From assembly GCF_027497355.1 (NCBI RefSeq), contig NZ_CP114909.1:5972001-6036000 (forward strand): a stretch of DNA of 64,000 nt, read 5' to 3'. Source of the DNA: Micromonospora sp. WMMA1947 (GTDB taxonomy: Bacteria > Actinomycetota > Actinomycetes > Mycobacteriales > Micromonosporaceae). Below are positions 39,418 through 50,658 of the stretch, in pieces. Position 1 is the first letter of the stretch; every line of letters starts with the position of its first letter. The translations under genes were made by a program, and so were the position numbers. The notes below the pieces were generated by a model, which saw only the letters and a program-made list of their open reading frames with translations, ran no database searches and was not told the origin of the DNA.

Positions 39418-40260
39418 GTGACGTCCACCAGAGACCGCCAGCGCGCGGCGGCGCGAGCCAAGCTCGAGCGGGAGATGGCGGAACGGGCCGGTCGGGCCCG
39501 CAAGCGCCGGCAGACCCAGGCGATCGTCGGGGCCGCGGCGGTGCTGGTGCTCGTCGTGGCCGGCACGGTGTGGCTCGTCGCCGCGCTCGGCGACGACGAC
39601 GAGAAGCAGGGCGGCACGGCCGCCGGGGCCGACGCTGTGCAGTGCGCGTACACGGAGGTGCCCAAGGAGGGCCGTCCGGCGCAGATCAAGGACGTCGGCC
39701 TCCCGCCGGCCCAGCAGTCCGGCAAGGGCACCCAGACGATGACCATCGACACCAACCTGGGCCCGATCACCGCCAAGATCGACCGCACCAAGGTGCCGTG
39801 CACCGCCGGCAGCTTCACGCACCTGGCCAGTAAGGGCTTCTTCGACAACACCAAGTGCCACCGGCTGGTCACCGAAGGCATCAAGGTGCTCCAGTGCGGC
39901 GACCCGAGCGCCACCGGCAAGGGCTGGCGGGACACCGACGGCACCGGCGGTCCGTCGTACAACCTGGCCGAGGAGAACCTGCCCACCGACAAGCGCCCGC
40001 CGTACCCGGAGGGTGTCATCGCGATGGCCAACTCCGGCCAGCCGGGCAGCACCGGCAGCCAGTTCTTCATCGTGTACGGCGACTCGCCGCTCGACCCGAA
40101 CTACACCGTGCTGGGCACCATCACCGGCGGCATGGACGTGGTGAAGCAGGTCGCCGCGGCCGGTGACGACGGCGCGTTCGCCAAGCAGGCCGGCGGTGGT
40201 CACCCGAAGAAGGAGATCACCATGACCAAGGTGACGATGAGCCCGGTCGAGGGCGGCTGA
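39418..40260 (+). CDS. Membrane-anchored cyclophilin-type peptidyl-prolyl isomerase
   Basis: This 280-residue paralogue of the preceding gene has the same start (TSTRDRQRAAARAKLERE) and one membrane helix near 36-56. Its cyclophilin domain keeps the catalytic Arg149 in KCHRLVTEG, with LQCGDPSATGKGW, and GSQFFIVYGDSPLDPNYTVLG at the peptide groove. Two Cys (147, 160) flank the site as in the paralogue (142, 153), possibly a disulfide. Two GTGs are available; 39418 is chosen because GTGAGGAG is well spaced before it, while 39412 lies on top of that site. It probably folds secreted proteins. It ends at a bidirectional terminator facing relA. Confidence 0.92.
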   Translation: MTSTRDRQRAAARAKLEREMAERAGRARKRRQTQAIVGAAAVLVLVVAGTVWLVAALGDDDEKQGGTAAGADAVQCAYTEVPKEGRPAQIKDVGLPPAQQSGKGTQTMTIDTNLGPITAKIDRTKVPCTAGSFTHLASKGFFDNTKCHRLVTEGIKVLQCGDPSATGKGWRDTDGTGGPSYNLAEENLPTDKRPPYPEGVIAMANSGQPGSTGSQFFIVYGDSPLDPNYTVLGTITGGMDVVKQVAAAGDDGAFAKQAGGGHPKKEITMTKVTMSPVEGG

Positions 40261-40279
40261 CCGCACCCGCGCGACGACG

Positions 40280-40315
40280 AAGCGCCCGCCGGCTGATCGC
40301 AGCCGGCGGGCGCTT
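40280..40315. terminator. Bidirectional terminator between cyclophilin and relA genes
   Basis: Perfect 15-bp arms AAGCGCCCGCCGGCT and AGCCGGCGGGCGCTT around a 6-nt loop, with T-ended arms on both strands, between converging genes. Confidence 0.88.
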
Positions 40316-40332
40316 TCGCGTGCGTGGGCGGC

Positions 40333-42804
<2,472 letters not shown>

Positions 42805-43032
42805 CGGCCTCCTCACCGCTCGCCGGGATGCGCCGGCCGTCCGGCCGACGTCTGGTTCAACCGGCCCGGGGGCCGGTCTTGTTCCACGCGGTCGCCGGGG
42901 CCGGGCCCCGGCGCCTTCGCCGCCCCGGACACACCTCGGCCGGGTCGGGCAAAGGGCAATGCTACCCGTACGCAGGGTACGCCACCGCTCCCCCGGACGG
43001 TCGGCGCCGACCGGCCCGACGGGCCGGCCTGG

Positions 43033-43611
43033 TCAAACGGTCAACAGGGCATGGACCGGTCGCTGTGCCAGCCGCTTACGGCCCTCGAGGAAGCCCAGCT
43101 CCAGCAGCACGGTGAACCCGGCCACCGTCCCACCGGCGCGTTCCACGAGGTCGAGCGTGGCCTCGGCGGTGCCGCCGGTGGCGAGCACGTCGTCGAGCAC
43201 CAGCACCCGGTGGCCGGCGGTGAAGGCGTCCTGGTGCACCTCCAGCGTCGCCTCGCCGTACTCCAGCGCGTAGGAGGCCGAGTGGGTGGCCCGGGGCAGC
43301 TTGCCGGCCTTGCGCACCGGCACCACGCCGACCCCGGTGGCGTACGCGACCGCCGCCGCCAGCACGAACCCGCGCGCCTCGATGCCGGCGACGGTGTCGA
43401 ACGAGTCCCGCCCGTGGTACGCGATGATGCCGTCGATCACCGCCCGGAACGCCTCACCGTCGGCGAACAGGGGCATCAGGTCCTTGAACACGACACCCGG
43501 CTTGGGGAAGTCCGGCACGTCCAGCAACCGGCTGGCGACGAGCTGGGCGACCTCCGGGCCGCTGTCTCCGCGTACCCCTGCGGTGTGGGTCTCCGTCACG
43601 GTGCGTCCCAT
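43033..43611 (-). CDS. apt: Adenine phosphoribosyltransferase
   Basis: Apt salvages adenine to AMP using PRPP. The 192 residues have PDFPKPGVVFKDLMPLFAD near 33, GIEARGFVLAAAVAYATG, the RKAGKLPR loop and the PRPP-binding VLVLDDVLATGGTAEA. It lies between secF and relA, the conserved actinobacterial order (secD-secF-apt-relA), but a strong hairpin separates it from secF. The 228 bp to relA hold no gene; a TAGCAT hexamer at 42959-42964 on the minus strand is a weak candidate relA -10 box. Confidence 0.97.
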   Translation of the reverse strand: MGRTVTETHTAGVRGDSGPEVAQLVASRLLDVPDFPKPGVVFKDLMPLFADGEAFRAVIDGIIAYHGRDSFDTVAGIEARGFVLAAAVAYATGVGVVPVRKAGKLPRATHSASYALEYGEATLEVHQDAFTAGHRVLVLDDVLATGGTAEATLDLVERAGGTVAGFTVLLELGFLEGRKRLAQRPVHALLTV

Positions 43612-43626
43612 GTCCTCTCGAAACGA

Positions 43627-43672
43627 CGACGGCGTCCGTCATGCCGTGAGTCCAGCATGACGGACGCCGTCG
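43627..43672 (-). terminator. Hairpin between secF and apt
   Basis: Perfect 18-bp arms CGACGGCGTCCGTCATGC and its complement surround a 10-nt loop, located 24 nt after the secF stop and 15 nt before the apt ATG. It is probably a secF terminator; no T-run follows, so it may instead attenuate apt. Confidence 0.75.
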
Positions 43673-43696
43673 GACCGATTCCGTCCGGCCCTACGG

Positions 43697-44884
43697 TCAG
43701 CGGCGCTTGCCGCCGGGCCGGTTGCCGCCGCCCCCGGCGGGACGCCCGCCGCGGGCGCCGCTGGGACGCTTGCCGGCCGGCCGGGCGCCCACCTTGGGTG
43801 CGGCGCCGGCCAGCGCGGCCGCCTCCGGGTCGATCGGCGCGTCGGCGGCCGGTGCGGCGGTACGCGGGCCCTTCGGCGTGATCTCGCCCTTGGCGATCGC
43901 GGCCCGGCGGGCGGCGACCCGCTTGTTGTGCGCGCTGATCCGCGGGTCCATGTTCTTCAGCAGCACCAGCAGCGGCGTGGCCAGCAGGATCGAGGTCAGG
44001 AACGCCACCGCCATACCGACGAACAGCACCAGGCCGAGGTCCTTCAGCGTGCCCGCCCCGAGCAGGCCGGCGCCGATGAAGAGCAGGCCGCCGACCGGCA
44101 GCAGCGCCACGACCGAGGTGTTCAGCGACCGCATGAGGCTCTGGTTGAGCGCCAGGTTGGACGCCTCGCCGTAGGTGACGTTGTTGTTCGCGGTGATGCC
44201 GCGTGTGTTCTCCTGCACCTTGTCGAAGACCACCACCACGTCGTAGAGCGCGAAGCCCAGGATCGTGAGGAAGCCGATGATCGTCGACGGGGTGACCTCG
44301 AAACCGACGAGCGAGTAGATGCCGGCGGTGAGGATCAGGTTGGTCAGCAGCGAGATGATGGCGGCGACCGCCATTCGCCACTCGAAGCGCAGCACCAGGT
44401 AGATCGACACCACCGCGATGAAGATCACCAGACCGAGGAAGGCGCGCGAGGTGACCTGGCTGCCCCACGCCTCGGAGACCTGGCTGCCGCTGATCTGGTC
44501 GGCCTGGATGCCGAACTCCTGCGCCATCGCGGCCTTGGCCGCGTTGGCCTGCTCGGCGCTGAGCTGCCCGGTGCGCATCTCGTAGAACTCGCCGCTGGTG
44601 CTGCCGACCTTCTGCGCGCTGACCACCTCGACGCCGGGCGCCTCGTCGGCCAGCACCTCGTCGACGGTCTGCTCGGCCCGGTCCAGCGTGCCGACGCTGG
44701 CCGGCACCTGGAACGTGTTGCCGCCGGCGAACTCGATGCCGAGCTTGAAGCCGCTGATCGCGAAGCTGAGTACCGCGATCAGGACCAGGACACCCGCCAC
44801 ACCGAACCACAGGTTCCGGCGGCCGACGATGTTGAGATCCGCCTCGCCCCGGTAGAGCCGCGCGGCCAGACCGTTCTTAGCCAT
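43697..44884 (-). CDS. secF: Protein translocase subunit SecF
   Basis: SecF works with SecD and YajC to drive late steps of Sec export using the proton gradient. The 395 residues have six membrane helices, with FKLGIEFAGGNTFQVP after the first, the large outside loop, and the conserved FGMAVAFLTSILLATP-type end. The C-terminal 75 residues are Ala/Gly/Arg-rich (RPSGARGGRPAGGGGNRPGGKRR), an actinobacterial-style basic tail. The ATG at 44884 follows AGGAGG and overlaps the end of secD by position (1 nt gap); the codons upstream are secD shadow. Confidence 0.97.
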   Translation of the reverse strand: MAKNGLAARLYRGEADLNIVGRRNLWFGVAGVLVLIAVLSFAISGFKLGIEFAGGNTFQVPASVGTLDRAEQTVDEVLADEAPGVEVVSAQKVGSTSGEFYEMRTGQLSAEQANAAKAAMAQEFGIQADQISGSQVSEAWGSQVTSRAFLGLVIFIAVVSIYLVLRFEWRMAVAAIISLLTNLILTAGIYSLVGFEVTPSTIIGFLTILGFALYDVVVVFDKVQENTRGITANNNVTYGEASNLALNQSLMRSLNTSVVALLPVGGLLFIGAGLLGAGTLKDLGLVLFVGMAVAFLTSILLATPLLVLLKNMDPRISAHNKRVAARRAAIAKGEITPKGPRTAAPAADAPIDPEAAALAGAAPKVGARPAGKRPSGARGGRPAGGGGNRPGGKRR

Positions 44885-44885
44885 C

Positions 44886-46781
44886 TCAGGCCTCCTTGAC
44901 ACGCGGGTTGCGGGCGGTGCCCGGCTCGGTCGACCGGGCCGGCAGCGCCCGGCCCAGACCGCTGACCCGCGGCGACAGGAACGCCCGGGTACGGGCGAAC
45001 ATCGTCATGATCGGGTGGCGGAAGAGGAAAACGACGACCAGGTCGAGCACTGTGGCCAGGCCGAGCGCGAAGGCGAAGCCCTTCACCGCGCCGACCGACA
45101 CGATGTAGAGCACCACCGCCGACATCAGCGTGATCGCGTTCGCCGAGATGATCGTCCGGCGAGCCCGGATCCAGGCGCGCGGCACCGCGCTCCGTGGACT
45201 CCGGCCCTCCCGGATCTCGTCCTTCAATCGTTCGAAGTAGATGACGAACGAGTCCGCCGCGACGCCCAGCGAGACGATCATGCCGGCGATGCCGGCGAGC
45301 GTGAGCGTGAAGCCGATCGACCGGCCGAGCACCACCAGCGCGCCGAACACCAGCAGCGCGGAGAGCACCAGGCTCAGGAAGATGACCGAGCCGAGCAGAC
45401 GGTAGTAGAAGAACGAGTAGATGATGACCAGCAGCATGCCGATGCCGGCCGCCAGCAGACCCGCCTTGAGGTGGCTGTCGCCGAGCGTCGCGGTGACGTT
45501 CTGCTGCTCCTGCGGCTCGAAGGTCACCGGCAGCGCGCCGTAGCGCAGCTGGCTGGCGAGCGCGTTCGCGGCCTTGTTGTCGAAGCTGCCGGTGATCTGC
45601 GAGTCACCGGTCAGCACGCCCTGGATCTCCGGGGACGAGACGATCTCGTTGTCCAGCACCACGGCGACCCGGCACTTGCCGTCCTGGCCGAGCGCGGTCT
45701 GGTCGCAGGCCTGGCCCTCGTTGTTGAACGCCTCGCGGGTCAGCGCGGTCCACTTCTCCTGGCCCTTGCCGGTGAAGTTCAGGCTGACCACCCAGGAGCT
45801 GGTCTGGTCGAGCTGGGCGGAGGCGTTCTTGACGTCGGTGCCGAGCACCTTCGCGACGTCGAGCAGATACTTCGCGCCGGACTCGCAGGCGACCGCCTTC
45901 TGCTTCTCGTCCTTGATCGAGGCGGCGGGCCGCGTGTCGAGCTGGGTGCAGGTGATGGTCGGGACGTTGAACTGCATCTCGACCGGCAGGACGGCGACCT
46001 CCTGCGGGGTGAGCGTCCCGAACGGCTTGAGCTTGTCGGCCAGCGACGGGTCGGTGGTCAGGTCCGCCGGGGCCTGGAGACCGGAGGCGGCGGCCCAGGC
46101 GGCCGCGCCGACCTTCTGCTCGACGGCCTTGCGCTGCTGCTCGATGCTCTGCGCCACCGGCTCGGCGCTGGCGCTCGGGCTCGGCGCGGCGGCGCTCGGC
46201 GAGGCCGAGGCGCTGGCGCTCGGCGTCGGGGCCATGCCGCCCTGCCCGCCGGCGCTCGGCGAGCCGCTCACCTTGGGGCTCGTGGTCGCCTGCGGCGACG
46301 CGCTGCCCGACGGGGTCGGGGTGGCGGCGCCGGACGGCGAGGCGCTCGGGGTCGGCGCGGGCGCGGCCGCGGCACCACTGCCGTCGGTGGCCTTGAGCAC
46401 CTTGCGGAAGCGCAGCTCGGCGGCCTCACCGACGTCGGTGAGGTCGCGGTTCTGGCCGGGCAGGGAGATGACGATGTTGCGGTTGCCCTCGGTGACCACC
46501 TCGGCCTCGGCCACGCCGTAGGCGTTGACCCGGCTCTCGATGATCTGGCGGGCCTCCTCGAGGTTGTCGGCGGTCGGGGGCTTGCCGTCCACCGTGTTGG
46601 TGGCCTCGAGCGTCAGCCGGGTGCCGCCGACGAGGTCCAGGCCGAGCCGCGGCTCCAACCGGTCCTTCCAGCCACCGCTGGCGCCGCCCGAGAAGAACAC
46701 CAAAAGATAGAGGACGACGAAGATGAGCCCGAGCACGGCGAGCTGCCGTCCGGGCCGCATCTGTCCCTGAGGTGGTGCCAC
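44886..46781 (-). CDS. secD: Protein translocase subunit SecD
   Basis: SecD is the large partner of SecF. The 631 residues start with a membrane helix (LAVLGLIFVVLYLLVFF), then GLDLVGGTRLTLEA, the P1 head region and five C-terminal helices with LGVAADSFVIYFERLKDEIREG. The P1 region carries a Ser/Ala/Pro/Thr low-complexity insert of about 75 residues (PTPSASPSGAATPTPSGSAS and onward, near 135-210), common in Micromonosporaceae secreted proteins. The GTG at 46781 has AGGA before it. The 223-bp gap to yajC has imperfect hairpins but no gene. Confidence 0.97.
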   Translation of the reverse strand: MAPPQGQMRPGRQLAVLGLIFVVLYLLVFFSGGASGGWKDRLEPRLGLDLVGGTRLTLEATNTVDGKPPTADNLEEARQIIESRVNAYGVAEAEVVTEGNRNIVISLPGQNRDLTDVGEAAELRFRKVLKATDGSGAAAAPAPTPSASPSGAATPTPSGSASPQATTSPKVSGSPSAGGQGGMAPTPSASASASPSAAAPSPSASAEPVAQSIEQQRKAVEQKVGAAAWAAASGLQAPADLTTDPSLADKLKPFGTLTPQEVAVLPVEMQFNVPTITCTQLDTRPAASIKDEKQKAVACESGAKYLLDVAKVLGTDVKNASAQLDQTSSWVVSLNFTGKGQEKWTALTREAFNNEGQACDQTALGQDGKCRVAVVLDNEIVSSPEIQGVLTGDSQITGSFDNKAANALASQLRYGALPVTFEPQEQQNVTATLGDSHLKAGLLAAGIGMLLVIIYSFFYYRLLGSVIFLSLVLSALLVFGALVVLGRSIGFTLTLAGIAGMIVSLGVAADSFVIYFERLKDEIREGRSPRSAVPRAWIRARRTIISANAITLMSAVVLYIVSVGAVKGFAFALGLATVLDLVVVFLFRHPIMTMFARTRAFLSPRVSGLGRALPARSTEPGTARNPRVKEA

Positions 46782-47004
46782 GGCTGTCCTGTCTCCCTGT
46801 ACGGTCGCGCCGCTTCCGCGGCGGCGACAACTGTCGGGCCGGGGGTGTCCGCCCGACTGCTCCGGCGGGTCGGCACCGGAGGACGGCACGCCGGCTGGTG
46901 CGCGGCGCGGGGGCGCCGCACGGCCCGGCCGGGTGCCGGCGCCGGGCGCCGACCCCAACTATCCACTTGTACCGATGATTCCGCTGCCCCGTCCGGGGCG
47001 GCAG

Positions 47005-47349
47005 TCACTCCTTGACCGGCTCGGCTTCCTCGGTGATCGTCTCGGCCGCCGGCGCCTCGGCGCGCTTGATCACGCGGGCCACGGCGGGGCGGGCGTACCG
47101 GGTCTGCACGCCCGGCGCGACCTCGAGCAGGACCGTCTCGTCCTCGACCGCGGTGACCGTGCCGTGCAGGCCGCCGATGGTGACCACCTCGTCGCCGGGG
47201 GCGAGGGCGGACTGCATCTGCTCGGCCTCGCGGCGGCGCTTCTGCTGCGGACGGATCATCATGAAGTACATGACGACGAAGAGCAGAGCGATCATGAGGA
47301 TCGGCGTCAGACTGCCGGCTCCCCCGCCACTCGCTGCTGCGTAAAGCAC
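47005..47349 (-). CDS. yajC: YajC, Sec translocase accessory subunit
   Basis: This 114-residue single-span protein has GSLTPILMIALLFVVMYFMMIRPQQKRRREAEQMQ near the N-terminus and the YajC domain (LAPGDEVVTIGGLHGTVTAVEDETVLLEVAPGV). The C-terminal tail is acidic (ETITEEAEPVKE). It binds SecDF-type complexes at the membrane. The GTG start at 47349 gives the helix close to the N-terminus as in the family. It lies between ruvB and secD, the usual order. Confidence 0.96.
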   Translation of the reverse strand: MLYAAASGGGAGSLTPILMIALLFVVMYFMMIRPQQKRRREAEQMQSALAPGDEVVTIGGLHGTVTAVEDETVLLEVAPGVQTRYARPAVARVIKRAEAPAAETITEEAEPVKE

Positions 47350-47489
47350 GGTGTAGACCTTCCGGTTGGCCTCCGTCCCGGCGCCGGAGGGCGCCGCAGC
47401 GGAAGCGGATTCTCACGTCCTGTACAAACCGCGGCGAAGTCTAGTCCCTGCTCCTGAGAAGACCGAATGCGGCACAGATCACGAACGGA

Positions 47490-48554
47490 TCACGGCTGAT
47501 CGGTCTGCACCGAGAACAGATCGGGCCCCGGAGGGGCATCCACACCAAATGTACCATTCGGGGGCGTACGCCCCAGATGGCGCCAGGCGGCCTCGGTCGC
47601 CACCCGCCCGCGCGGCGTACGGGCCAGCAGCCCGGCCCGGACCAGGAACGGCTCGCAGACCTCCTCGACCGTGTCCGGCTGCTCCCCCACCGTCACGGCG
47701 AGGGTGGACAGGCCCACCGGACCGCCCCGGAACGAGTCGACCAACGCGGTCAGCACCGCCCGGTCGAGCCGGTCCAGGCCCAGCGCGTCCACGTCGTAGA
47801 CGGTCAGCGCCGCCCGTGCGGTCTCCAGCGTGACCACGCCCTCGGCGCGCACCTCGGCGTAGTCGCGCACCCGGCGCAGCAGCCGGTTGGCGATGCGCGG
47901 GGTGCCCCGGGACCGGCCGGCGATCTCCGCCGCCCCCTCGGGGGTGATCGGCACGCCGAGGATCCGGGCCGACCGGTGCAGCAGCACCTCCAGGTCGGCC
48001 GGGGCGTAGAAGTCGAGGTGCGCGACGAAACCGAACCGGTCGCGCATCGGGCCGGTCAGCAGGCCGGACCGGGTGGTGGCGCCGACGAGCGTGAACGGCT
48101 CCACGTCGAGCGGGATGGCCGTGGCGCCCGGCCCCTTGCCCACCACCACGTCGACGCGGAAGTCCTCCATGGCGCTGTAGAGCAGTTCCTCGGCCGGCTT
48201 GGCGATCCGGTGGATCTCGTCGATGAACAGCACGTCGCCCTCGGCGAGGCTGGTCAGGATCGCGGCCAGGTCGCCGGAGCGCTCGATGGCCGGGCCGCTG
48301 GTCACCCGGATCCCGGTGCCCAGCTCGGCGGCGACGATGTTGGCAAGGCTGGTCTTGCCGAGGCCGGGCGGCCCGGACAGCAGGATGTGGTCCGGCGGGG
48401 AGCCGCGCCGCATCGCGCCCTGCAACAGCAGGTCGAGCTGGTCGCGGACCCGGTCCTGGGCGATGAACTCGGAGAGCCGCTTCGGGCGGACGCTCGCCTC
48501 GGCGTCCCGCTCGGCGTCGTCGACGTACGCCGAGACCAGGTTGTCCCCGCTCAT
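47490..48554 (-). CDS. ruvB: Holliday junction branch-migration ATPase RuvB
   Basis: RuvB hexamers pump DNA through RuvA-bound junctions. The 354 residues show the AAA+ core: [19 protein letters not shown], Walker [19 protein letters not shown] near 55, Walker [10 protein letters not shown], sensor 1 [19 protein letters not shown], the arginine-finger region and the winged-helix tail ([19 protein letters not shown]). The ATG overlaps the ruvA stop as ATGA. It is the last gene of ruvC-ruvA-ruvB. Confidence 0.98.
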   Translation of the reverse strand: MSGDNLVSAYVDDAERDAEASVRPKRLSEFIAQDRVRDQLDLLLQGAMRRGSPPDHILLSGPPGLGKTSLANIVAAELGTGIRVTSGPAIERSGDLAAILTSLAEGDVLFIDEIHRIAKPAEELLYSAMEDFRVDVVVGKGPGATAIPLDVEPFTLVGATTRSGLLTGPMRDRFGFVAHLDFYAPADLEVLLHRSARILGVPITPEGAAEIAGRSRGTPRIANRLLRRVRDYAEVRAEGVVTLETARAALTVYDVDALGLDRLDRAVLTALVDSFRGGPVGLSTLAVTVGEQPDTVEEVCEPFLVRAGLLARTPRGRVATEAAWRHLGRTPPNGTFGVDAPPGPDLFSVQTDQP

Positions 48555-49153
48555 CGGGTCCGGCCCAGGAGGCGGATCGCCTGCTTGAGCAGGACCGGCA
48601 CCGGCGGCGTCTCACCGTCCACGGTCTCCGCGACCGCGGCCACCGCCTGCTCGGCCTGGGCGGCCGTCCAGCCCAGCCCGACGAGGGCCTGGCGGACCTG
48701 CTCCGGCCAGGCGCCGGCGGTCACCCCGGCCGCGCCGTCGGCGCCCACCGGCACCGGGCCGATCCGGTCGCGCAGCTCCAGCACCAGCCGCTCGGCGCCC
48801 TTCTTGCCGATGCCCGGCACCCGGGTCAGCGCCGCGGTGTCGGCGTTGGCGATGGCCTTGCGGACCGCGTCCGGCGTGTGCACGGCGAGCACCGCCTGGG
48901 CCAGCCGGGGACCGACCCCGCTGGCGGTCTGGAGCAGCTCGAACAGCTGCTTGGCGTCGTCGTCGGCGAAGCCGTAGAGGGTGAGCGAGTCCTCCCGGAC
49001 CACCAGGCTGGTGGCCAGCCGGGCCGGCTGGCCCACGCGCAGCTCGGCGAGCGTGCCGGGGGCGCACTGCACGGCCAGGCCGATGCCGCCCACCTCCACC
49101 ACCGCGTGATCCGGGCCGGTGGCGGTCACCGTGCCGCGTACGCTCGCGATCAT
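48551..49153 (-). CDS. ruvA: Holliday junction DNA-binding protein RuvA
   Basis: RuvA tetramers hold the four-way junction and load RuvB. The 200 residues comprise the OB domain ([23 protein letters not shown]), tandem HhH motifs ([13 protein letters not shown] and [19 protein letters not shown] near 75-125), a flexible linker and domain III ([21 protein letters not shown]), which contacts RuvB. The ATG at 49153 follows GAGGAGGGA and overlaps the ruvC stop. Confidence 0.98.
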   Translation of the reverse strand: MIASVRGTVTATGPDHAVVEVGGIGLAVQCAPGTLAELRVGQPARLATSLVVREDSLTLYGFADDDAKQLFELLQTASGVGPRLAQAVLAVHTPDAVRKAIANADTAALTRVPGIGKKGAERLVLELRDRIGPVPVGADGAAGVTAGAWPEQVRQALVGLGWTAAQAEQAVAAVAETVDGETPPVPVLLKQAIRLLGRTR

Positions 49154-49677
49154 CGCGTCCCTCCTCGTCGGGCCCGTTGCGCGGCCGCGGCCAGCTTGGA
49201 CCGGGTGCCGCCGCGCCACACGTGACAGATGGCCAGCGCCAGGGCGTCGGCGGCGTCGGCCGGCTTCGGCGGCTCGGGCAGCCGCAGCAGCCGGGTGACC
49301 ATCGCCGTCATCTGCGCCTTGTCGGCCTGGCCGGAGCCGGTCACCGCCGCCTTCACCTCGCTCGGCGTGTACGTCGTCACCGGCAACCCGGCCCGGGCCC
49401 CGGCGAGCACCGCGACGCCGCTGGCCTGCGCGGTGCCCATCACGGTGCGGACGTTGTGCTGGCTGAACACGCGCTCCACGGCGACCGCGTCCGGCCGGTG
49501 CTCGACGACCAGGTCGGTGAGCGAGCGGTCCAGGTGCAGCAGGCGCAGCGCGAGGTCGTCGGCCGGGTCGGTGTAGACCACGTAGTAGGCCACGAGCGTG
49601 CAGGGACGGCCCGGCACGCCCTCGACCACGCCGACCCCGCACCGGGTCAGCCCCGGGTCGACGCCCAGCACGCGCAC
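49150..49677 (-). CDS. ruvC: Crossover junction endodeoxyribonuclease RuvC
   Basis: RuvC resolves Holliday junctions by paired nicks. The 175 residues have the RNase H fold with the first catalytic Asp in [14 protein letters not shown], Glu in [20 protein letters not shown] and the C-terminal acidic pair in [12 protein letters not shown]. The GTG at 49677 follows GGGGAGGAGG. A candidate LexA box and -10 sequence lie 25-50 bp upstream, so the ruvC-ruvA-ruvB operon is probably damage-inducible. Confidence 0.97.
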   Translation of the reverse strand: MRVLGVDPGLTRCGVGVVEGVPGRPCTLVAYYVVYTDPADDLALRLLHLDRSLTDLVVEHRPDAVAVERVFSQHNVRTVMGTAQASGVAVLAGARAGLPVTTYTPSEVKAAVTGSGQADKAQMTAMVTRLLRLPEPPKPADAADALALAICHVWRGGTRSKLAAAAQRARRGGTR

Positions 49678-49701
49678 GCCGCCTCCTCCCCGAGCCGCCA
49701 G

Positions 49702-49726
49702 CAGTACGTGTGTTCGACACACCCTA
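49702..49726 (-). promoter_or_regulatory. Candidate LexA (SOS) box and -10 of ruvC
   Basis: On the minus strand, TAGGGT (49721-49726) is followed by TCGAACACACGTACTG (49702-49717). The actinobacterial LexA consensus is TCGAAC-N4-GTTCGA; the left half matches six of six and the right half three of six. It covers the expected transcription start. Confidence 0.65.
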
Positions 49727-49847
49727 CTGGTGCCCGCCGACGCCGGGGCGGCCGGACACGCCGGGCCCCGGCGGTGACGCGGCGCACCACACAGGCGGGC
49801 GGTGGAGTATGTGTCGCCACCCCATGTGCCAGGGGACACCCGGCTCG

Positions 49848-49853
49848 TACGTT
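49848..49853 (+). promoter_or_regulatory. Leaderless -10 box for the SDR gene
   Basis: TACGTT ends 8 nt before the ATG at 49862, without a Shine-Dalgarno sequence. Confidence 0.45.
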
Positions 49854-49861
49854 CATGCGCC

Positions 49862-50644
49862 ATGACGGCAGAACCCGTGGCGGTCCCCCACGTCGTACAC
49901 GTCGACCTGACCGGTCGCACCGCGCTGGTGACAGGTGGTGGCGGCGGCATCGGACGGGCCTGCGCGCTGCGCCTGGCGGCGGCCGGCGCGACGGTGGTGG
50001 TGCTGGACCGCGACGTGGCGGCGGCCGAGGCGGTGGCCGGCGAGGCCGGCGGCCGGGCGGTGGGGATCGACCTGGCCGACCCGGCGGCGGTGGACCGGCT
50101 CGACGTCGACGCCGACATCGTGGTCAACAACGCCGGGCTGCAACACGTCGCGCCGGTGCAGGACTTCCCGGTCGAGCGCTTCGAGTACATCCAGCGGGTG
50201 ATGGTGGAGGCGCCGTTCCTGCTGATCCGCCGGGCGCTGCCCCGGATGTACGCGTCCGGCTGGGGCCGGATCGTGAACATCTCCTCGGTGCACGGGCTGC
50301 GCGCCTCGCCGTTCAAGTCGGCGTACGTCTCGGCGAAGCACGCGCTGGAGGGCCTGTCCAAGGTGGTCGCGCTGGAGGGCGCCGCGCACGGCGTCACCGC
50401 CAACTGCATCAACCCGGCGTACGTGCGCACCGCGCTGGTGGAGAGCCAGATCGCCGACCAGGCGGCCACCCACGGCATCGGCGAGGACGAGGTGGTCGAG
50501 AAGATCATGCTGGCCCGGGCGGCGATCAAGCGGCTGATCGAGCCGGAGGAGGTGGCCGAACTGGTGGCGTACCTGTGCTCCCCGCCGGCCGCGTTCCTCA
50601 CCGGCACCTCGATCGCCCTCGACGGGGGCTGGACGGCGAACTAG
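49862..50644 (+). CDS. 3-Hydroxybutyrate dehydrogenase-like SDR
   Basis: This 260-residue classical SDR has the NAD motif [21 protein letters not shown] near residue 21, NNAGLQHV, catalytic Ser in [21 protein letters not shown] (YxxxK) and [13 protein letters not shown]. The [11 protein letters not shown] and INPAYVxTxLVExQI segments resemble D-3-hydroxybutyrate dehydrogenases, which interconvert 3-hydroxybutyrate and acetoacetate. The ATG at 49862 is chosen over a 20-codon longer reading that crosses the TACGTT box. A PucR-type regulator gene follows after 14 bp. Confidence 0.88.
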   Translation: MTAEPVAVPHVVHVDLTGRTALVTGGGGGIGRACALRLAAAGATVVVLDRDVAAAEAVAGEAGGRAVGIDLADPAAVDRLDVDADIVVNNAGLQHVAPVQDFPVERFEYIQRVMVEAPFLLIRRALPRMYASGWGRIVNISSVHGLRASPFKSAYVSAKHALEGLSKVVALEGAAHGVTANCINPAYVRTALVESQIADQAATHGIGEDEVVEKIMLARAAIKRLIEPEEVAELVAYLCSPPAAFLTGTSIALDGGWTAN

Positions 50645-50658
50645 TGGCCCCGCGCACA

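Noticed and set aside
43627..43672. Riboswitch in front of apt
   Set aside because: The element is a simple 18-bp perfect hairpin with a 10-nt loop and no conserved purine aptamer; it is better read as a terminator.
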